Of a DNA stretch of 64,000 bases, positions 1 to 8,834 are shown piece after piece. The DNA comes from Bacillus sp. BGMRC 2118 (lineage in GTDB: Bacteria > Bacillota > Bacilli > Bacillales > SA4), in assembly GCA_008364785.1 (NCBI GenBank), contig VTTJ01000005.1:328772-392771 (forward strand), in the 5' to 3' direction. How positions within the stretch are numbered: the stretch's first letter is position 1; every line of letters starts with the position of its first letter. The notes beneath the pieces were generated by a model. It was not told the origin of the DNA. It ran no database searches and saw nothing but the letters and a program-made list of their open reading frames with translations. A program made the position numbers and the translations under genes.

Positions 1-359
1 GCATGTGGATACCTACTTACAAATTGTTTTAGAACATAAGGTAACCAGTGTTGACCAATAATAGAGGCGACTGCTAGTTTCAATGTACCATGTACGTGTG
101 TATTTAATGAATGAATTTGTTCTTTTACTTTCTCTTCCTTTTCAATCACTTCTGTTGCGTACTCAATAATTTTTTCACCAGCAGGAGTAAGCGTCAAACC
201 TTTTTGAGAGCGAATAAAGATTTGTGTGTCCCAGGTCTTTTCTATCGATTGTAGCCGTTGACTTAACGCAGGCTGTGACACAAATAATTTTTCTGCTGCT
301 TTTCTCATATTCATTTCACCGGCTAATGTCACAAGTAATCTACATTCAGATGTTTGCAC
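1..359 (-). CDS. ccpC: LysR-family regulator, N-terminal part (CcpC-like)
   Basis: Partial gene cut by the window edge; about 119 N-terminal residues are visible. It starts at a GTG preceded by a GGGGG ribosome site. The reading begins VQTSECRLLVTLAGEMNMRK, then has a winged-helix LysR DNA-binding core (KAAEKLFVSQPALSQRLQSI) and the start of the effector domain (GTLKLAVASIIGQHWLP). CcpC represses citB and citZ of the TCA cycle in B. subtilis, where it lies next to ykuL; a cbpB/ykuL homologue is 4 kb away here. The CcpC assignment rests on that synteny and on remembered resemblance, so LysR family is firm and CcpC is tentative. Confidence 0.75.
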   Translation of the reverse strand, partial: MQTSECRLLVTLAGEMNMRKAAEKLFVSQPALSQRLQSIEKTWDTQIFIRSQKGLTLTPAGEKIIEYATEVIEKEEKVKEQIHSLNTHVHGTLKLAVASIIGQHWLPYVLKQFVSRYPH

Positions 360-465
360 TGTAATCCCCCTTTATTGATAAGTTTTTATTATAGTATATC
401 TTAATTTTATTGGAATTTCATTATCAACTCATCTCGCTTACAATAATGGTAGATTATGAGAAAAG

Positions 466-1212
466 TTGGTGTTTCTGATGGATTATATCTTACTTGTATT
501 CATAGGCTTTGTAGGGACATTTATTGGAACAATAGCTGGTGGGGGTGGAATCATTAGCTTGCCTTCGATGTTATTAATTGGAGTTCCTATTCATTCAGCA
601 ATTGCAGCTAATAAATTTTCAAACACAATTAGTTCATTTTCTAGCTTCTTTGTTTTACTGAGACAAAAAAAGATTCGAGTTAAGACTGCACTTCTAGTTA
701 GTCCTGTTGCAATAGCGGGAGGGATGACTGGGGGATTAGTTGCGACTGCCTTATCTGAGAAATTGATGACATCCGTCGCGATTTTATTGCTAGGAGTGGC
801 TTTACTCGTAAGTTTTCTAAAAAAGCCAAAGGAAGAGTTAGACACTGTAGAGAAGGTTCCATTAAAGGTATATCCTCTGTTATACACAATCGGTATCTAT
901 GATGGTATGTTTGGCCCTGGGCAAGGTACGTTACAAATGTATACGTACTTGCAAAATGGTTTTTCATACTTAACGTCAATTGCATTAACAAGATTTGTGA
1001 CGTTTCTAAGTTGTTTTAGTGCCTTTATTACCTATCTTTTTAATGGGCACTTTAAATGGGAAATCGCTGTTTTTCTTTCCATTGGTTCTTTTTTAGGTGC
1101 ACAAGTTGCACTTCGTGTAGCTGGAAAGCTTTCTAAGGAGCTCTTAAATGGTATATTAAAAACAATAACTATTTTATTAATCATTCAATTAACCATTAAT
1201 TTGTTAATGTAG
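466..1212 (+). CDS. TauE/SafE-family membrane permease
   Basis: A 248-residue integral membrane protein with about eight hydrophobic segments. The N-terminal repeat has the family-typical glycine-rich stretch GTIAGGGGIISLPSMLL, and the second half carries GMFGPGQGT. TauE/SafE (YfcA-like) proteins are proposed exporters or importers of sulfite, sulfoacetate or other organic anions; the substrate cannot be read from sequence. The start is uncertain: TTG at 466, GTG at 469 and ATG at 478 are all in frame and the upstream Shine-Dalgarno is weak. It is followed 10 bp later by a VOC gene, probably co-transcribed, and is divergent from the LysR gene, which may regulate it. Confidence 0.85.
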   Translation: MVFLMDYILLVFIGFVGTFIGTIAGGGGIISLPSMLLIGVPIHSAIAANKFSNTISSFSSFFVLLRQKKIRVKTALLVSPVAIAGGMTGGLVATALSEKLMTSVAILLLGVALLVSFLKKPKEELDTVEKVPLKVYPLLYTIGIYDGMFGPGQGTLQMYTYLQNGFSYLTSIALTRFVTFLSCFSAFITYLFNGHFKWEIAVFLSIGSFLGAQVALRVAGKLSKELLNGILKTITILLIIQLTINLLM

Positions 1213-1222
1213 GAGGATAATC

Positions 1223-1600
1223 ATGAAAATTCAAATTAAAAGACTAGATCACGTACAAGTATGTATTCCGTTTGGCAAAGAGGATGACGCACGTGCTTTT
1301 TATACAGACATTCTCGGATTTGAAGAGATTGAAAAGCCTGATTCTTTAAAGGCGAATGGAGGGCTTTGGTATAGTGTTGGAGATATTCAGCTTCACATTG
1401 GTGCAGAGGAAATGAACGGAAATAAAAGCAAGCGTCACCCTGCTTTTGAGGTTATATCTTTACAACAGATTCGAGCTTACCTTGAGCAGCACAATATTAA
1501 AATTCAAGACGAAAAGCCCATACCGAATATAGAACGATTTACTTTCTTTGATCCGTTTGGAAATCGTATAGAGTTTTTAGAAAAGGCTGTTTTCGCATAA
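1223..1600 (+). CDS. VOC/glyoxalase-family protein
   Basis: A 125-residue vicinal-oxygen-chelate fold protein. The N terminus (RLDHVQVCIPFGKEDDARAF) and C terminus (FTFFDPFGNRIEFLEK) are the usual first and last strands of this fold, with a metal-ligand-type His in LDHVQ and Glu in NRIEF. Family members include glyoxalase I, extradiol dioxygenases and fosfomycin or bleomycin resistance proteins; the reaction here cannot be assigned. The start is supported by AGGAGG seven bases upstream, which overlaps the end of the permease gene, so the two are probably an operon. Confidence 0.85.
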   Translation: MKIQIKRLDHVQVCIPFGKEDDARAFYTDILGFEEIEKPDSLKANGGLWYSVGDIQLHIGAEEMNGNKSKRHPAFEVISLQQIRAYLEQHNIKIQDEKPIPNIERFTFFDPFGNRIEFLEKAVFA

Positions 1601-1661
1601 AATATTTGGAGAGGGCTCGGGGCATTATCCTGTATTGAACCATTTAAACAATTCCTTGATT

Positions 1662-1688
1662 AAGAGCAACACTAGTAAGAAAAGAGCC
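1662..1688 (+). repeat. Terminal fragment of the AT-rich MITE-like repeat
   Basis: The stretch reads AAGAGCAAC, a variable part, then AAAAGAGCC. It matches the right end of the AT-rich repeat family found at 4564-4892 and 43524-43688. Only this end is present here, so it looks like a remnant. Confidence 0.4.
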
Positions 1689-1699
1689 TAGAAATACTA

Positions 1700-1726
1700 C
1701 AAGCTTGAGTTATTTACTCAAGCTTG
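1700..1726. terminator. Hairpin with 11-bp stem
   Basis: Perfect inverted repeat CAAGCTTGAGT / ACTCAAGCTTG with a five-base loop, lying between the VOC gene and the oppositely oriented decayed phosphatase gene. Neither flank has a strong T-run, so it is a weak or bidirectional terminator at best. Confidence 0.4.
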
Positions 1727-2292
1727 TTGCTTTGTCCCATAGTCTTTTTTCTTCAATCAGTTCAAGCTCTGGCGTTATCGTTAATTTATATATATCTGGT
1801 TTTGTAGTCTTCTTCCAGAAGTCAAAGTCATAATGATCATTAAAATAGTTCATGATACATGTCATAATGTTTCCATGGATTCAGATGGCAATCCTTTTTC
1901 CTAGATTAGTATGGATAAGTTCACTAAGTGCCGCTAACCCTCTTGTTTGAACTTCTAAATTTGTCTCACCACCAGGATGTCTAAAGGCTGGGTCACTGAA
2001 AGCTTCATTGCTGTCTCAGGATCTTCAAAAACATAATCCCTAGCAGCTAAATCTCATTCTCTAAAGCGAGGTTCAATTTGTATCTCTTTATTTAAACGCC
2101 TGGCTAATTCTTCAATTGTTTGGATGGCTCTCACATATGAATTAGAGACAATCAAATCCAGGTCTTCTTTTAGTAAGATGTCTGTAATCATTTTTTCATC
2201 TTCCCATCCTTTTTCCGATAATTCTCTATTTCCTCATTTCCTAATGAAAAGATGGAATGAGCATGTCATACAAAATAAATTTCAGTATTCAT
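1714..2292 (-). pseudogene. Decayed histidine phosphatase (phosphoglycerate mutase-like)
   Basis: Reading the minus strand from an ATG with a GGGGAAAG site gives MNTEIYFV-stop-HAHS, where the stop (TGA) sits exactly where the family has the Arg of the R-H-G/A catalytic motif. Downstream, further family-like blocks appear in shifting frames: SNSYVRAIQTIEELARRLNK, EPRFRE-stop, then after a frameshift HPGGETNLEVQTRGLAALSE, and finally WKKTTKPDIYKLTITPELEL. At least three stops and two frameshifts are present, so the gene is dead. The intact ancestor would have been about 190 residues. No long open frame covers it. Confidence 0.75.
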
Positions 2293-2308
2293 GTACTTTC
2301 CCCTTATT

Positions 2309-3820
2309 TTAAGATGTTTCTCTTTTCGGTAATAGTAAAATTAATACGAAGCTCACCACTCCGAATAATAAGACAACCCAATATACTGAATGCAATGAGT
2401 TCGTAAGTCCATCTTGCAAAATTCCCCGTACAGATTCTGATAATTGGCTACGCTCCTCTGCATCAAGTAAAACATTCGTAGCATCCAGGTCCATCGAGTT
2501 TTCTAATCCGTTACTCCGCAAGTGTGTGATAAGTCTACTGTTTAAGATTCCTCCAAGTAAAGCAGCACCAATTGTACTACCTAAGCTACGCATAAACATA
2601 TTGGTTGCTGTTGCAATTCCTCTTTGCTTCCATTCAACAGTGCTTTGAATTGAAACGATGAAAGACGTGGTTGTGAACCCCATCCCAACACCAAGTAAGA
2701 AGGAACCAAATGCTGCCCAAATAGGTCCTGAATCTGGAGACATCGTCGCAAATACAATGGCACCCAGTATGAGTGAAATTCCCCCAATAATGGACGTCGT
2801 TCTAAAACCAATTGTTAATAGTGATTTTCCCGCTATCATAGAAGCAATTGGCCAGCCAATAGACATCGTTGTTAATGTGAAGCCTGCAATAATCGGTGGC
2901 TGCTCCATTACCCCTTGTACAAATGCTGGTAAAAAACTAGACACACCAATTAACATAATACCCGTAGTTAAGGAAGTGATGTTCGCTATTAAGATAGACT
3001 GTTCTTTCCATAGTGAGAACGGCATCATTGGTTCTTTTGCCCTTCTTTCTTGAAGATAAAACAAGACAAATACTATGATTGACACCACAAGTAAAGTGAT
3101 AACCGGAGCTGATGTCCAAGTCCACCTAACTCCCCCTTCTACTAAAACAACCATTAATGCGGTCACACCAATAAATAGTAAGCCTGCACCTAGATAATCA
3201 ATTTCATGTTTCTTCTTTTCTATATTTTCATGTAAAAATAAAAGTAAGACGATCGTAGCTAGAATGCCTAACGGTACATTAAGCCAAAATACATATTTCC
3301 AGCTAACATACTGAACTAACAAACCACCAATTGCCGGACCTAAAACGGCCGATATTCCCCATACACTTGATAAGTATCCTTGGATTTTTGCTCGCTCTTC
3401 TTTCGTATACATATCTCCAACAATTGTCGAGGCAATCGGCATTACTGCACCTGCACCAAATCCTTGAATGAAACGGAATAAAATTAACATTTCCATAGAG
3501 TTGGCAAAACCACATAAAACGGAACCGACTAAAAAAATTGCAATACCAATAATTAATATCGGCTTACGACCATATAAATCTGATAGCTTCCCATATATTA
3601 ATACGGTAACAGCATTCATTAATAGATAGGATGAGAATACCCAGCTATATAGCGAAAAGTTTCCTAGATCTGATGCAATTGCAGGCATTGCTGTTGAAAC
3701 AATCGTTGCTTCAATTGCCGACATAAACATAGCCAGCATTACTGCCGCTAATACGAACGGACGATTTGTTTTCTTATCTTTATTGCTACTATGTACTTTT
3801 TCTTTAAGAGCTTCAGACAT
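2309..3820 (-). CDS. DHA2-family MFS drug efflux permease (14 TM)
   Basis: About 503 residues from the preferred ATG at 3820, which has GAAGGG nine bases upstream; an in-frame ATG at 3871 adds 17 residues but lacks a good ribosome site. The protein has 14 predicted membrane segments. It carries MFS motif A (GKLSDLYGRKPILIIG), antiporter motif C (SVWGISAVLGPAIGGLL), and the N-terminal AAVMLAMFMSAIEATIVSTA typical of EmrB/QacA-type H+ antiporters. The family exports lipophilic cations, dyes or antibiotics; the substrate here is unknown. It stands alone between the phosphatase remnant and cbpB. Confidence 0.92.
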   Translation of the reverse strand: MSEALKEKVHSSNKDKKTNRPFVLAAVMLAMFMSAIEATIVSTAMPAIASDLGNFSLYSWVFSSYLLMNAVTVLIYGKLSDLYGRKPILIIGIAIFLVGSVLCGFANSMEMLILFRFIQGFGAGAVMPIASTIVGDMYTKEERAKIQGYLSSVWGISAVLGPAIGGLLVQYVSWKYVFWLNVPLGILATIVLLLFLHENIEKKKHEIDYLGAGLLFIGVTALMVVLVEGGVRWTWTSAPVITLLVVSIIVFVLFYLQERRAKEPMMPFSLWKEQSILIANITSLTTGIMLIGVSSFLPAFVQGVMEQPPIIAGFTLTTMSIGWPIASMIAGKSLLTIGFRTTSIIGGISLILGAIVFATMSPDSGPIWAAFGSFLLGVGMGFTTTSFIVSIQSTVEWKQRGIATATNMFMRSLGSTIGAALLGGILNSRLITHLRSNGLENSMDLDATNVLLDAEERSQLSESVRGILQDGLTNSLHSVYWVVLLFGVVSFVLILLLPKRETS

Positions 3821-3924
3821 ACTTTGCATCCCTTCTGTGATTGTTGAAAACTTAAAAAATGGGTTGATCACTTAGATCAACTCCATTTTAACGTTTACTA
3901 TTCTATACGAATCTATATATCCCT

Positions 3925-4368
3925 TTATTTATTTAACTTTTTAATATGTTGGTTTAACTGTTTGAGTATTACTCTTCTTGTTAAGATACCTTCAAGAGTG
4001 CCGTCATTATTCTCTACACATACAAACGGATGGTTAATGACCATTTGCAGCCCTTTTGAGAATGAATCGTGTATGTTTAATCGCGGCATATCTATATTCA
4101 TTACATCTTCTACCTTCATTGTTTCAAGTTTTTCAAACTCAATTCTTTCTAGACCTAGCGTCTTATCCAAAATTAATGTTGTACTAATTAGTCCCTGTAA
4201 TTTATACGTCGGATCGAGTACCGGGATGGCAGAATATCCTGATTTTATAAGAAGTAATAAAGCATGCTCTAAGCTATTCCCAACTTGTACATGAGCTACC
4301 TTTTCCGAAGAAATAAGAAGGTCCTTAATTGTTGTTTCTACAAATTCTCCACTTTGAAGACTTATCAT
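3925..4368 (-). CDS. cbpB: CBS-domain c-di-AMP-binding protein CbpB (YkuL)
   Basis: 147 residues, the same length as B. subtilis YkuL. Two CBS motifs fill the protein: roughly residues 8-70 (TIKDLLISSEKVAHVQVGNS) and 75-140 (VEDVMNIDMPRLNIHDSFSK). In B. subtilis and Listeria the orthologue CbpB/DarB binds c-di-AMP; apo-DarB stimulates the (p)ppGpp synthetase Rel and pyruvate carboxylase. The start ATG has GGGG eight bases upstream. The location beside ykuK/ykuJ and a CcpC-like gene reproduces the B. subtilis neighbourhood. Confidence 0.9.
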   Translation of the reverse strand: MISLQSGEFVETTIKDLLISSEKVAHVQVGNSLEHALLLLIKSGYSAIPVLDPTYKLQGLISTTLILDKTLGLERIEFEKLETMKVEDVMNIDMPRLNIHDSFSKGLQMVINHPFVCVENNDGTLEGILTRRVILKQLNQHIKKLNK

Positions 4369-4563
4369 GGCTGATTCCCCTTATTTTTAATTATCACTTT
4401 TGTCTATGTTCAATTCGTTTTGGTGAACAATCAACTTATTATATATGTGTTCAACACAAGATTGTCCAGTGCAGCTTATTTTACATTTTATCACAACTTT
4501 TTCTTATTTACCCAACGCATTACAATTTAAAACGTATCGGAACATTTGCTATTAATTAAATAT

Positions 4564-4892
4564 GGCTGTACTTAAATAGATTGTTGTCTTTCTAATAAGG
4601 GAATTCCAAGCTAATCTATGATTTTCAAAGCTCCTATTGGAAGTGAAATGGAGTGGGTACTATATTAATGATTGAAGCCGACTATACAAGAAGAATAACT
4701 ACAATGTTAACGAAAAGAGCCTTTGAACACTTTGCATAAATATCCCAAAAGCCGGAATTTCACCTTAGTATCTAGATACTACTATACATAAAGAAAAGTT
4801 GCACTTTCTAATACAATCTCATCTTGCTTCTAAAATTGGTTGGACACCAGAATAATTGTACTAAGAGCAACAAGTTTTAGAAAAGAGCCAAA
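4564..4892 (+). repeat. AT-rich MITE-like repeat, long copy
   Basis: Fills most of the 595-bp space between cbpB and ykuK. The left end (GGCTGTACTTAAATAGATTG) and the right end (ending GTTTTAGAAAAGAGCC) are imperfect inverted copies of each other. The internal block ending CCTTAGTATCTAGATACTAC is shared with copies at 15685-15867, 39347-39440 and 43524-43688. At about 330 bp this copy is twice the usual size and may contain a nested second element. No coding capacity seen. Confidence 0.65.
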
Positions 4893-4963
4893 AACAAAGA
4901 CTGAAAGCAACCTATTGTTCAGGCCTCCTTCAGTCTTTGTTGTCCATCGTCAATTCAGCTTGA

Positions 4964-5482
4964 TTACTTCGTATATCGGTTTGCGTAAGAAGAAGCAGCA
5001 TAAGATTCCGGCTTGATTTTCGGTTCTAAGCCCATTGAATATATTCTACTTGTCATTTCTTGTATTAACTCTTTTGTTAAACCTTTTCTCCCTATATCCA
5101 GGTGGATTTCAAAGTGAAAATCTGCTCCCTCCTGTGTATATGGAAGGAGTATGTCAGTTATTTCATCCAAATGCCTTGATGTAAACATAAATGCGAGCTC
5201 CTGTGAGTATGTTGTTTCTAAAGAAATCTTCTCCCGTATGCTTTTAATGGCCCTTGGAATCATAATCTCTCTTATACATCCCCATGCACCTTTACCTTTA
5301 CGATGAAGATGGATTGCACTCACGAATCGAGTCTTATGATCGTGAACTTGTGAATCTGTCCCAATTGACAAGTAATAAGATGAGCTAGGATCCGTCTCTA
5401 TAAAACGTAACATAGTAGAGAAGACTTCTTCAAACGACATATTTTCCTCTGTTACACTATGAAACATAATTGGATCACACAT
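4964..5482 (-). CDS. ykuK: YkuK-family RNase H-like protein (DUF458)
   Basis: 172 residues from the ATG at 5482, which has AAAGGAGTG upstream; that length equals B. subtilis YkuK as I recall it. An in-frame ATG 11 codons earlier lacks a ribosome site. Family signatures include YYLSIGTDSQVHDHKTRFVS near the N terminus and the acidic/His residues of an RNase H-like fold (HFEIHLDIGRKGLTKELI). Biochemical function is not established in this family. Its neighbours ykuJ and cbpB follow the B. subtilis order. Confidence 0.85.
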   Translation of the reverse strand: MCDPIMFHSVTEENMSFEEVFSTMLRFIETDPSSSYYLSIGTDSQVHDHKTRFVSAIHLHRKGKGAWGCIREIMIPRAIKSIREKISLETTYSQELAFMFTSRHLDEITDILLPYTQEGADFHFEIHLDIGRKGLTKELIQEMTSRIYSMGLEPKIKPESYAASSYANRYTK

Positions 5483-5587
5483 GTGTTCACTCCTTTTTAG
5501 AAGTTTGAACTCCATTGTTTGCCAGAGAATATTGTTCGTTTGATGTTACCCCTTATCCTATCTTATACAATTGGGCTTGTACGCTTG

Positions 5588-5734
5588 TTACCCTTTACTT
5601 GTTTCAATATTCTTTTTTGAAAAATGACATGTAGGACATGTGAAAATAACATTCTGATTGGATTGCGCAGTGAGCACATCCTCTATCATATGTCTTGCTT
5701 CACACTTTGGACAAATGATTAATGGTGTTTCCAT
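5588..5734 (-). CDS. Small zinc-ribbon protein
   Basis: 48 residues starting at ATG 5734 behind GGGGGTGA. Two CxxC knuckles (CPKC at the N terminus, CPTC in the second half) form a zinc ribbon, followed by a basic tail. An upstream in-frame start would give 67 residues but without a ribosome site. It lies between ykuJ and ykuK. I do not recognise the gene; such small ribbons often act as nucleic-acid or protein adaptors. Confidence 0.7.
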   Translation of the reverse strand: METPLIICPKCEARHMIEDVLTAQSNQNVIFTCPTCHFSKKNIETSKG

Positions 5735-5770
5735 CACTTCACCCCCGCTGTATTTTACCTGAGAATATAG

Positions 5771-5794
5771 AAAAACTTGGCTGTTAGCCAAGTT
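5771..5794 (-). terminator. Intrinsic terminator after ykuJ
   Basis: On the minus strand, AACTTGGCT / AGCCAAGTT with a three-base loop followed by TTTTT. It sits between ykuJ and the zinc-ribbon gene. Confidence 0.75.
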
Positions 5795-5803
5795 AGGTTA
5801 TCT

Positions 5804-6040
5804 TTAATTAATTAATTCAAAAATTTCAATTGCTGCCATATCAATATTATCAAATTGATATTTCTTTGGCTTTTCACCTTGTACATAAACCTCTATTTCA
5901 AATGTTTCTGTCTTGTGGAAGTATGTCACACTACATTTTCTTTCCCCGTCTACCTCAAAATAACGCTGAGTCGGATCACCATTTTCCTGTGCTTCCGTTA
6001 AGCTTACTAATCGTTGTAAAATACCTTGCAATTTAGACAT
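5804..6040 (-). CDS. ykuJ: YkuJ-family protein
   Basis: 78 residues (B. subtilis YkuJ about 79) with the recognisable start MSKLQGILQRLVSLTEAQEN and CSVTYFHKTETFEIEVY. YkuJ is a small alpha/beta protein of unknown function. The ATG has AAGGGGGAT nine bases upstream, a sigma-A-like promoter lies 70 bp further up, and a hairpin terminator follows the stop. Confidence 0.9.
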   Translation of the reverse strand: MSKLQGILQRLVSLTEAQENGDPTQRYFEVDGERKCSVTYFHKTETFEIEVYVQGEKPKKYQFDNIDMAAIEIFELIN

Positions 6041-6107
6041 AGCTAAATCCCCCTTGATTTGAAATTAAAATATATGTACACCTATCATTGCTTTCACATA
6101 CTTACCC

Positions 6108-6136
6108 ATTTTACACATAAATCCTTCAATCTTCAA
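6108..6136 (-). promoter_or_regulatory. Sigma-A-like promoter for ykuJ
   Basis: Minus strand -35 TTGAAG (6131-6136), 17-bp spacer, -10 TAAAAT (6108-6113). The predicted start lies about 60 nt upstream of the ykuJ ATG. Confidence 0.55.
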
Positions 6137-6274
6137 AGAAAATTAAATAAATTGTTATACTTGTTAGGATAAACATAGTTTTCATTTCTATCCATATAAA
6201 GGAGAAAAATATTATCTGAATCTTCTTTACATATTTATTTTCTCTCTTTACTATAAAATAGGAGGTGTAATCTT

Positions 6275-7216
6275 ATGAGTAAAATTTCGATTCTACAACC
6301 AGACCGATTTCTAATTGACGTATATGACCTTGGGATTCCTAATCGTACTGGTTCATACTTATTAAATGAGGATAAAAAAGCAATCATTGATACGAGTGCA
6401 AGTCCATCTGTTCCTCATCTGTTAGATGGTTTGGCCGAATTACATATTAGTCCGAATGAAATTGACTTTCTTATTGTAACTCATATCCACCTGGACCATG
6501 CAGGTGGTGTCGGTAAAATGCTCGAGTATTGTCCAAATGCCAAAGTCATTGTACACCCCAAAGGGGCAAGACATATCATTGACCCTTCAAGATTAATTCA
6601 AGGAGCCAGACAGGTTTACGGTAAGCAATTTGACTCATTATTTGATCCAATTATTCCAATTAATGAAGATAAGGTTGTCATAATGAATAATGGTGACCTT
6701 CTTACACTAAGTGAAGAGTGTACGTTAACATTTTGGGATACTCCTGGCCATGCTAATCACCACTTTAGCATTCATGACTCTAAAACAAATGGCGTTTTCA
6801 CAGGCGATACAATTGGAGTCAATTATGAAAGTATACTAGGCTTCCCATTCTATTTACCTTCTACATCACCTAATCAATTCAACCCAGAAATGATGCTGCA
6901 ATCTGCAAAGACAATTATGAAGTTGAGTCCTTCCTACATTTATTTTGGGCACTTCGGTGGAACAGACCGAATAAACGAAGTATGGGAAAGCCTACAGTTT
7001 TGGATTCCTGTTTTTGTAACAACTACTAAAGATGTAGTCAACGCCTCGCATTCTCTTGAAGAGAAGGTCCTTGTATCCAAAATAAGTGAGGAATTGTATA
7101 AAAAGGTTATTCAGAAAGTACCAACTACTTTATCAAAAGAGGCACACAAAATCATTCAACTTGATCTTCAAGTTTGTGCCATGGGACTTCTTGATTATAT
7201 ATCAAGAACAAAATAA
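6275..7216 (+). CDS. MBL-fold metallohydrolase
   Basis: 313 residues with the metallo-beta-lactamase signature THIHLDHAGG (HxHxDH, around residues 70-80), a later metal-ligand His in FWDTPGHANHHF, an Asp in VFTGDTIG and a final His in YIYFGHFGG. The fold binds two metal ions and hydrolyses esters, thioesters or related bonds; the extra C-terminal helical region (about residues 225-313) could set specificity, which is unknown. AGGAGG precedes the ATG. It is the only plus-strand gene in this stretch and is absent from the B. subtilis block as I remember it, so it is probably an insertion. Confidence 0.88.
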   Translation: MSKISILQPDRFLIDVYDLGIPNRTGSYLLNEDKKAIIDTSASPSVPHLLDGLAELHISPNEIDFLIVTHIHLDHAGGVGKMLEYCPNAKVIVHPKGARHIIDPSRLIQGARQVYGKQFDSLFDPIIPINEDKVVIMNNGDLLTLSEECTLTFWDTPGHANHHFSIHDSKTNGVFTGDTIGVNYESILGFPFYLPSTSPNQFNPEMMLQSAKTIMKLSPSYIYFGHFGGTDRINEVWESLQFWIPVFVTTTKDVVNASHSLEEKVLVSKISEELYKKVIQKVPTTLSKEAHKIIQLDLQVCAMGLLDYISRTK

Positions 7217-7276
7217 GAAATTAATGGCCGGCACAATTCCTTACGCACGTGTTGAAGTATCTTCTATATTTATTTA

Positions 7277-7610
7277 GGCTGTTTTCATAACGAGTACCAC
7301 ATTAATTTCAAGGTTTCGTAGTATCCTTTTCCAAAGGAATAGATGACTATTTGAATCATAGCAGTTCGTTCCATTGCGCTACAGCCCCTCGCCTGATACC
7401 GCGAGGAAGAACCTGAGCCTCCTCTACCTCCTGCAGGAGCCCGATGTCTTTCGCTCCATTCCACTTTGGTTTTTATATAATAGTATGTATTTGCAGCATA
7501 AACAAACAACTTAATACAAACAAAGACCCGAATTATTAGGATACCACCTAATAGTTCGGGTTTATCATTGACTGACGTCTCAGCCTCTCTTATAGTGTTA
7601 CCAGCTGACA
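7277..7610. repeat. GC-rich interspersed repeat, subgroup A, copy 1
   Basis: Begins AGGCTGTTTTCATAAC, has a GC-rich core (GAGCCTCC, then CCTGCAGGAG), and ends with AGTTCGGGTTTATCATTGAC. The core motif and the end are shared with the copy at 31060-31335. This copy is degenerate in the core stems. It overlaps the last codons of the secreted-protein gene, whose C terminus may have been altered by the insertion. An open frame across it is not credible. Confidence 0.6.
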
Positions 7611-8320
7611 TTTGATAAAGCCAAAAATGATACTATCTTTGCGTCCCCTTCTACAGCCAAGAATGCTGAGGAGTGTTTCATTATGGATACATATGGTATT
7701 ACTGTAATGTACTTTGAATAGGGAGACAAAGAAATGGTTGTGTTACTGTCTACGATTATTTCCTCACTAGATTTTTTCTTCTCTTCGTCTACTTCTTCTC
7801 TTATCTCTATATGCGTACCTTCTTTGACTTCAGTTGGCAGCTCTTTTACATACGTAATATTGCTGATTTTCCATGTCTTATCTTCGTGCACTATCGTCAC
7901 TAATTCATATTGATCCTTAAACATAACAGGACCTGTCCCACTGAAAAGCTCGTAAATATATAGTTTTGTCTCATCTAAACTCATTATGACCGTCGTTTTA
8001 TCTGTAAAAGCGTAATGCGGAATATGATACAGAGAGAAGTCTGTTCCGTAGTATATGTAGCCCTCCTCCTCGGAAAATAAATGCTCATTCATGAAATCTG
8101 TTGCAAATTGCTCTGTCATATATGGCGTTAACGATTTCAAGGCCTCTTCCCAACTATAGTGCTTTTCGGTTAATGAGTACTGAGCATCATCTGCTTTCTC
8201 TAGCAGATCTTTAATTGACTGGATGTCCAACTTTTCAGCAGCATAGGTTTCTTTCGGTACAAACATAGAGGCTATTATTGTAAGAATGATTAGTACGAAG
8301 CTATATTTCCTTTTCATCAT
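7598..8320 (-). CDS. Secreted protein of unknown function (DUF3993-like)
   Basis: About 240 residues. The N terminus is a clear Sec signal peptide: MMKRKYSFVLIILTIIASMF followed by a Tyr-Ala-Ala cleavage region. The mature part is alpha+beta, with an SWEEALKSLTPYMTEQFATD helix and repeated strands, resembling DUF3993-type Bacillus exported proteins; I hold that match loosely. The preferred start is ATG 8320 with GGAG six bases upstream. The last residues run into the repeat at 7277-7610, so the native C terminus may be lost or extended. Confidence 0.7.
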   Translation of the reverse strand: MMKRKYSFVLIILTIIASMFVPKETYAAEKLDIQSIKDLLEKADDAQYSLTEKHYSWEEALKSLTPYMTEQFATDFMNEHLFSEEEGYIYYGTDFSLYHIPHYAFTDKTTVIMSLDETKLYIYELFSGTGPVMFKDQYELVTIVHEDKTWKISNITYVKELPTEVKEGTHIEIREEVDEEKKKSSEEIIVDSNTTISLSPYSKYITVIPYVSIMKHSSAFLAVEGDAKIVSFLALSNVSW

Positions 8321-8491
8321 GTATGACTCCACCTCTTTCAACTTGATCTCCTATCAAAGATGTTCCCTTCTTTGTCATTGTAACAATAGTCTATTTGGGA
8401 CTAGTACACTTTTCGTTCGTAAAATTTAGACAGTAAAATCCCTCATAATACAGGATTTCCCCTTGGCTCTTATGAATAAACAATTATCTAC

Positions 8492-8526
8492 AAAAAAGAC
8501 CACAACTTTTTGCAGTTGTGGTCTTT
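8492..8526. terminator. Bidirectional-looking terminator
   Basis: A-run, AAAGACCACAAC / GTTGTGGTCTTT stem and T-run; the minus strand gives a strong terminator immediately after the 79-residue membrane protein gene. Confidence 0.75.
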
Positions 8527-8530
8527 TGTA

Positions 8531-8770
8531 TTACCAGTGATTAGATAAGGCATAATATGTGATTAAGGCTAATGTAATAATGGCAGCAATGATATACGTG
8601 AGAAATACTGGATTTCTCATATAAGGATGACTCTTCACTTTTCCATTAATTTCTGTATCGTATCCTTCTGTTTGATACTTTGTGCTTCTTCCAATTTTCA
8701 TCGTATACAGAAGCCCCCCTAGTAGGACTAGGACAGCAACAACCATCAACACAATATCAAGCATTGTCAT
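8531..8770 (-). CDS. Small two-TM membrane protein
   Basis: 79 residues with two hydrophobic helices (about 4-24 and 55-75) separated by a polar loop containing GRSTKYQTEGYDTEINGKVK. The ribosome site GGAGGG lies upstream and a terminator follows the stop. It is directly downstream of ykuI on the same strand, 64 bp away, so co-transcription is likely. I do not recognise a family. Confidence 0.7.
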   Translation of the reverse strand: MTMLDIVLMVVAVLVLLGGLLYTMKIGRSTKYQTEGYDTEINGKVKSHPYMRNPVFLTYIIAAIITLALITYYALSNHW

Positions 8771-8834
8771 TCAAAATACACCCTCCAGCTATGCAAGATA
8801 GGTTTAGAATGGCTCAAATAACACTTTCATATTC

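Noticed and set aside
2124..2312. Open frame of 62 codons on the plus strand
   Set aside because: It is antisense to the decayed phosphatase gene, whose reading on the other strand matches a protein family.
7285..7611. Open frame of 108 codons on the minus strand
   Set aside because: It lies within the GC-rich repeat; its peptide (AGGRGGSGSSSRY type) reflects the repeat composition and it has no ribosome site.
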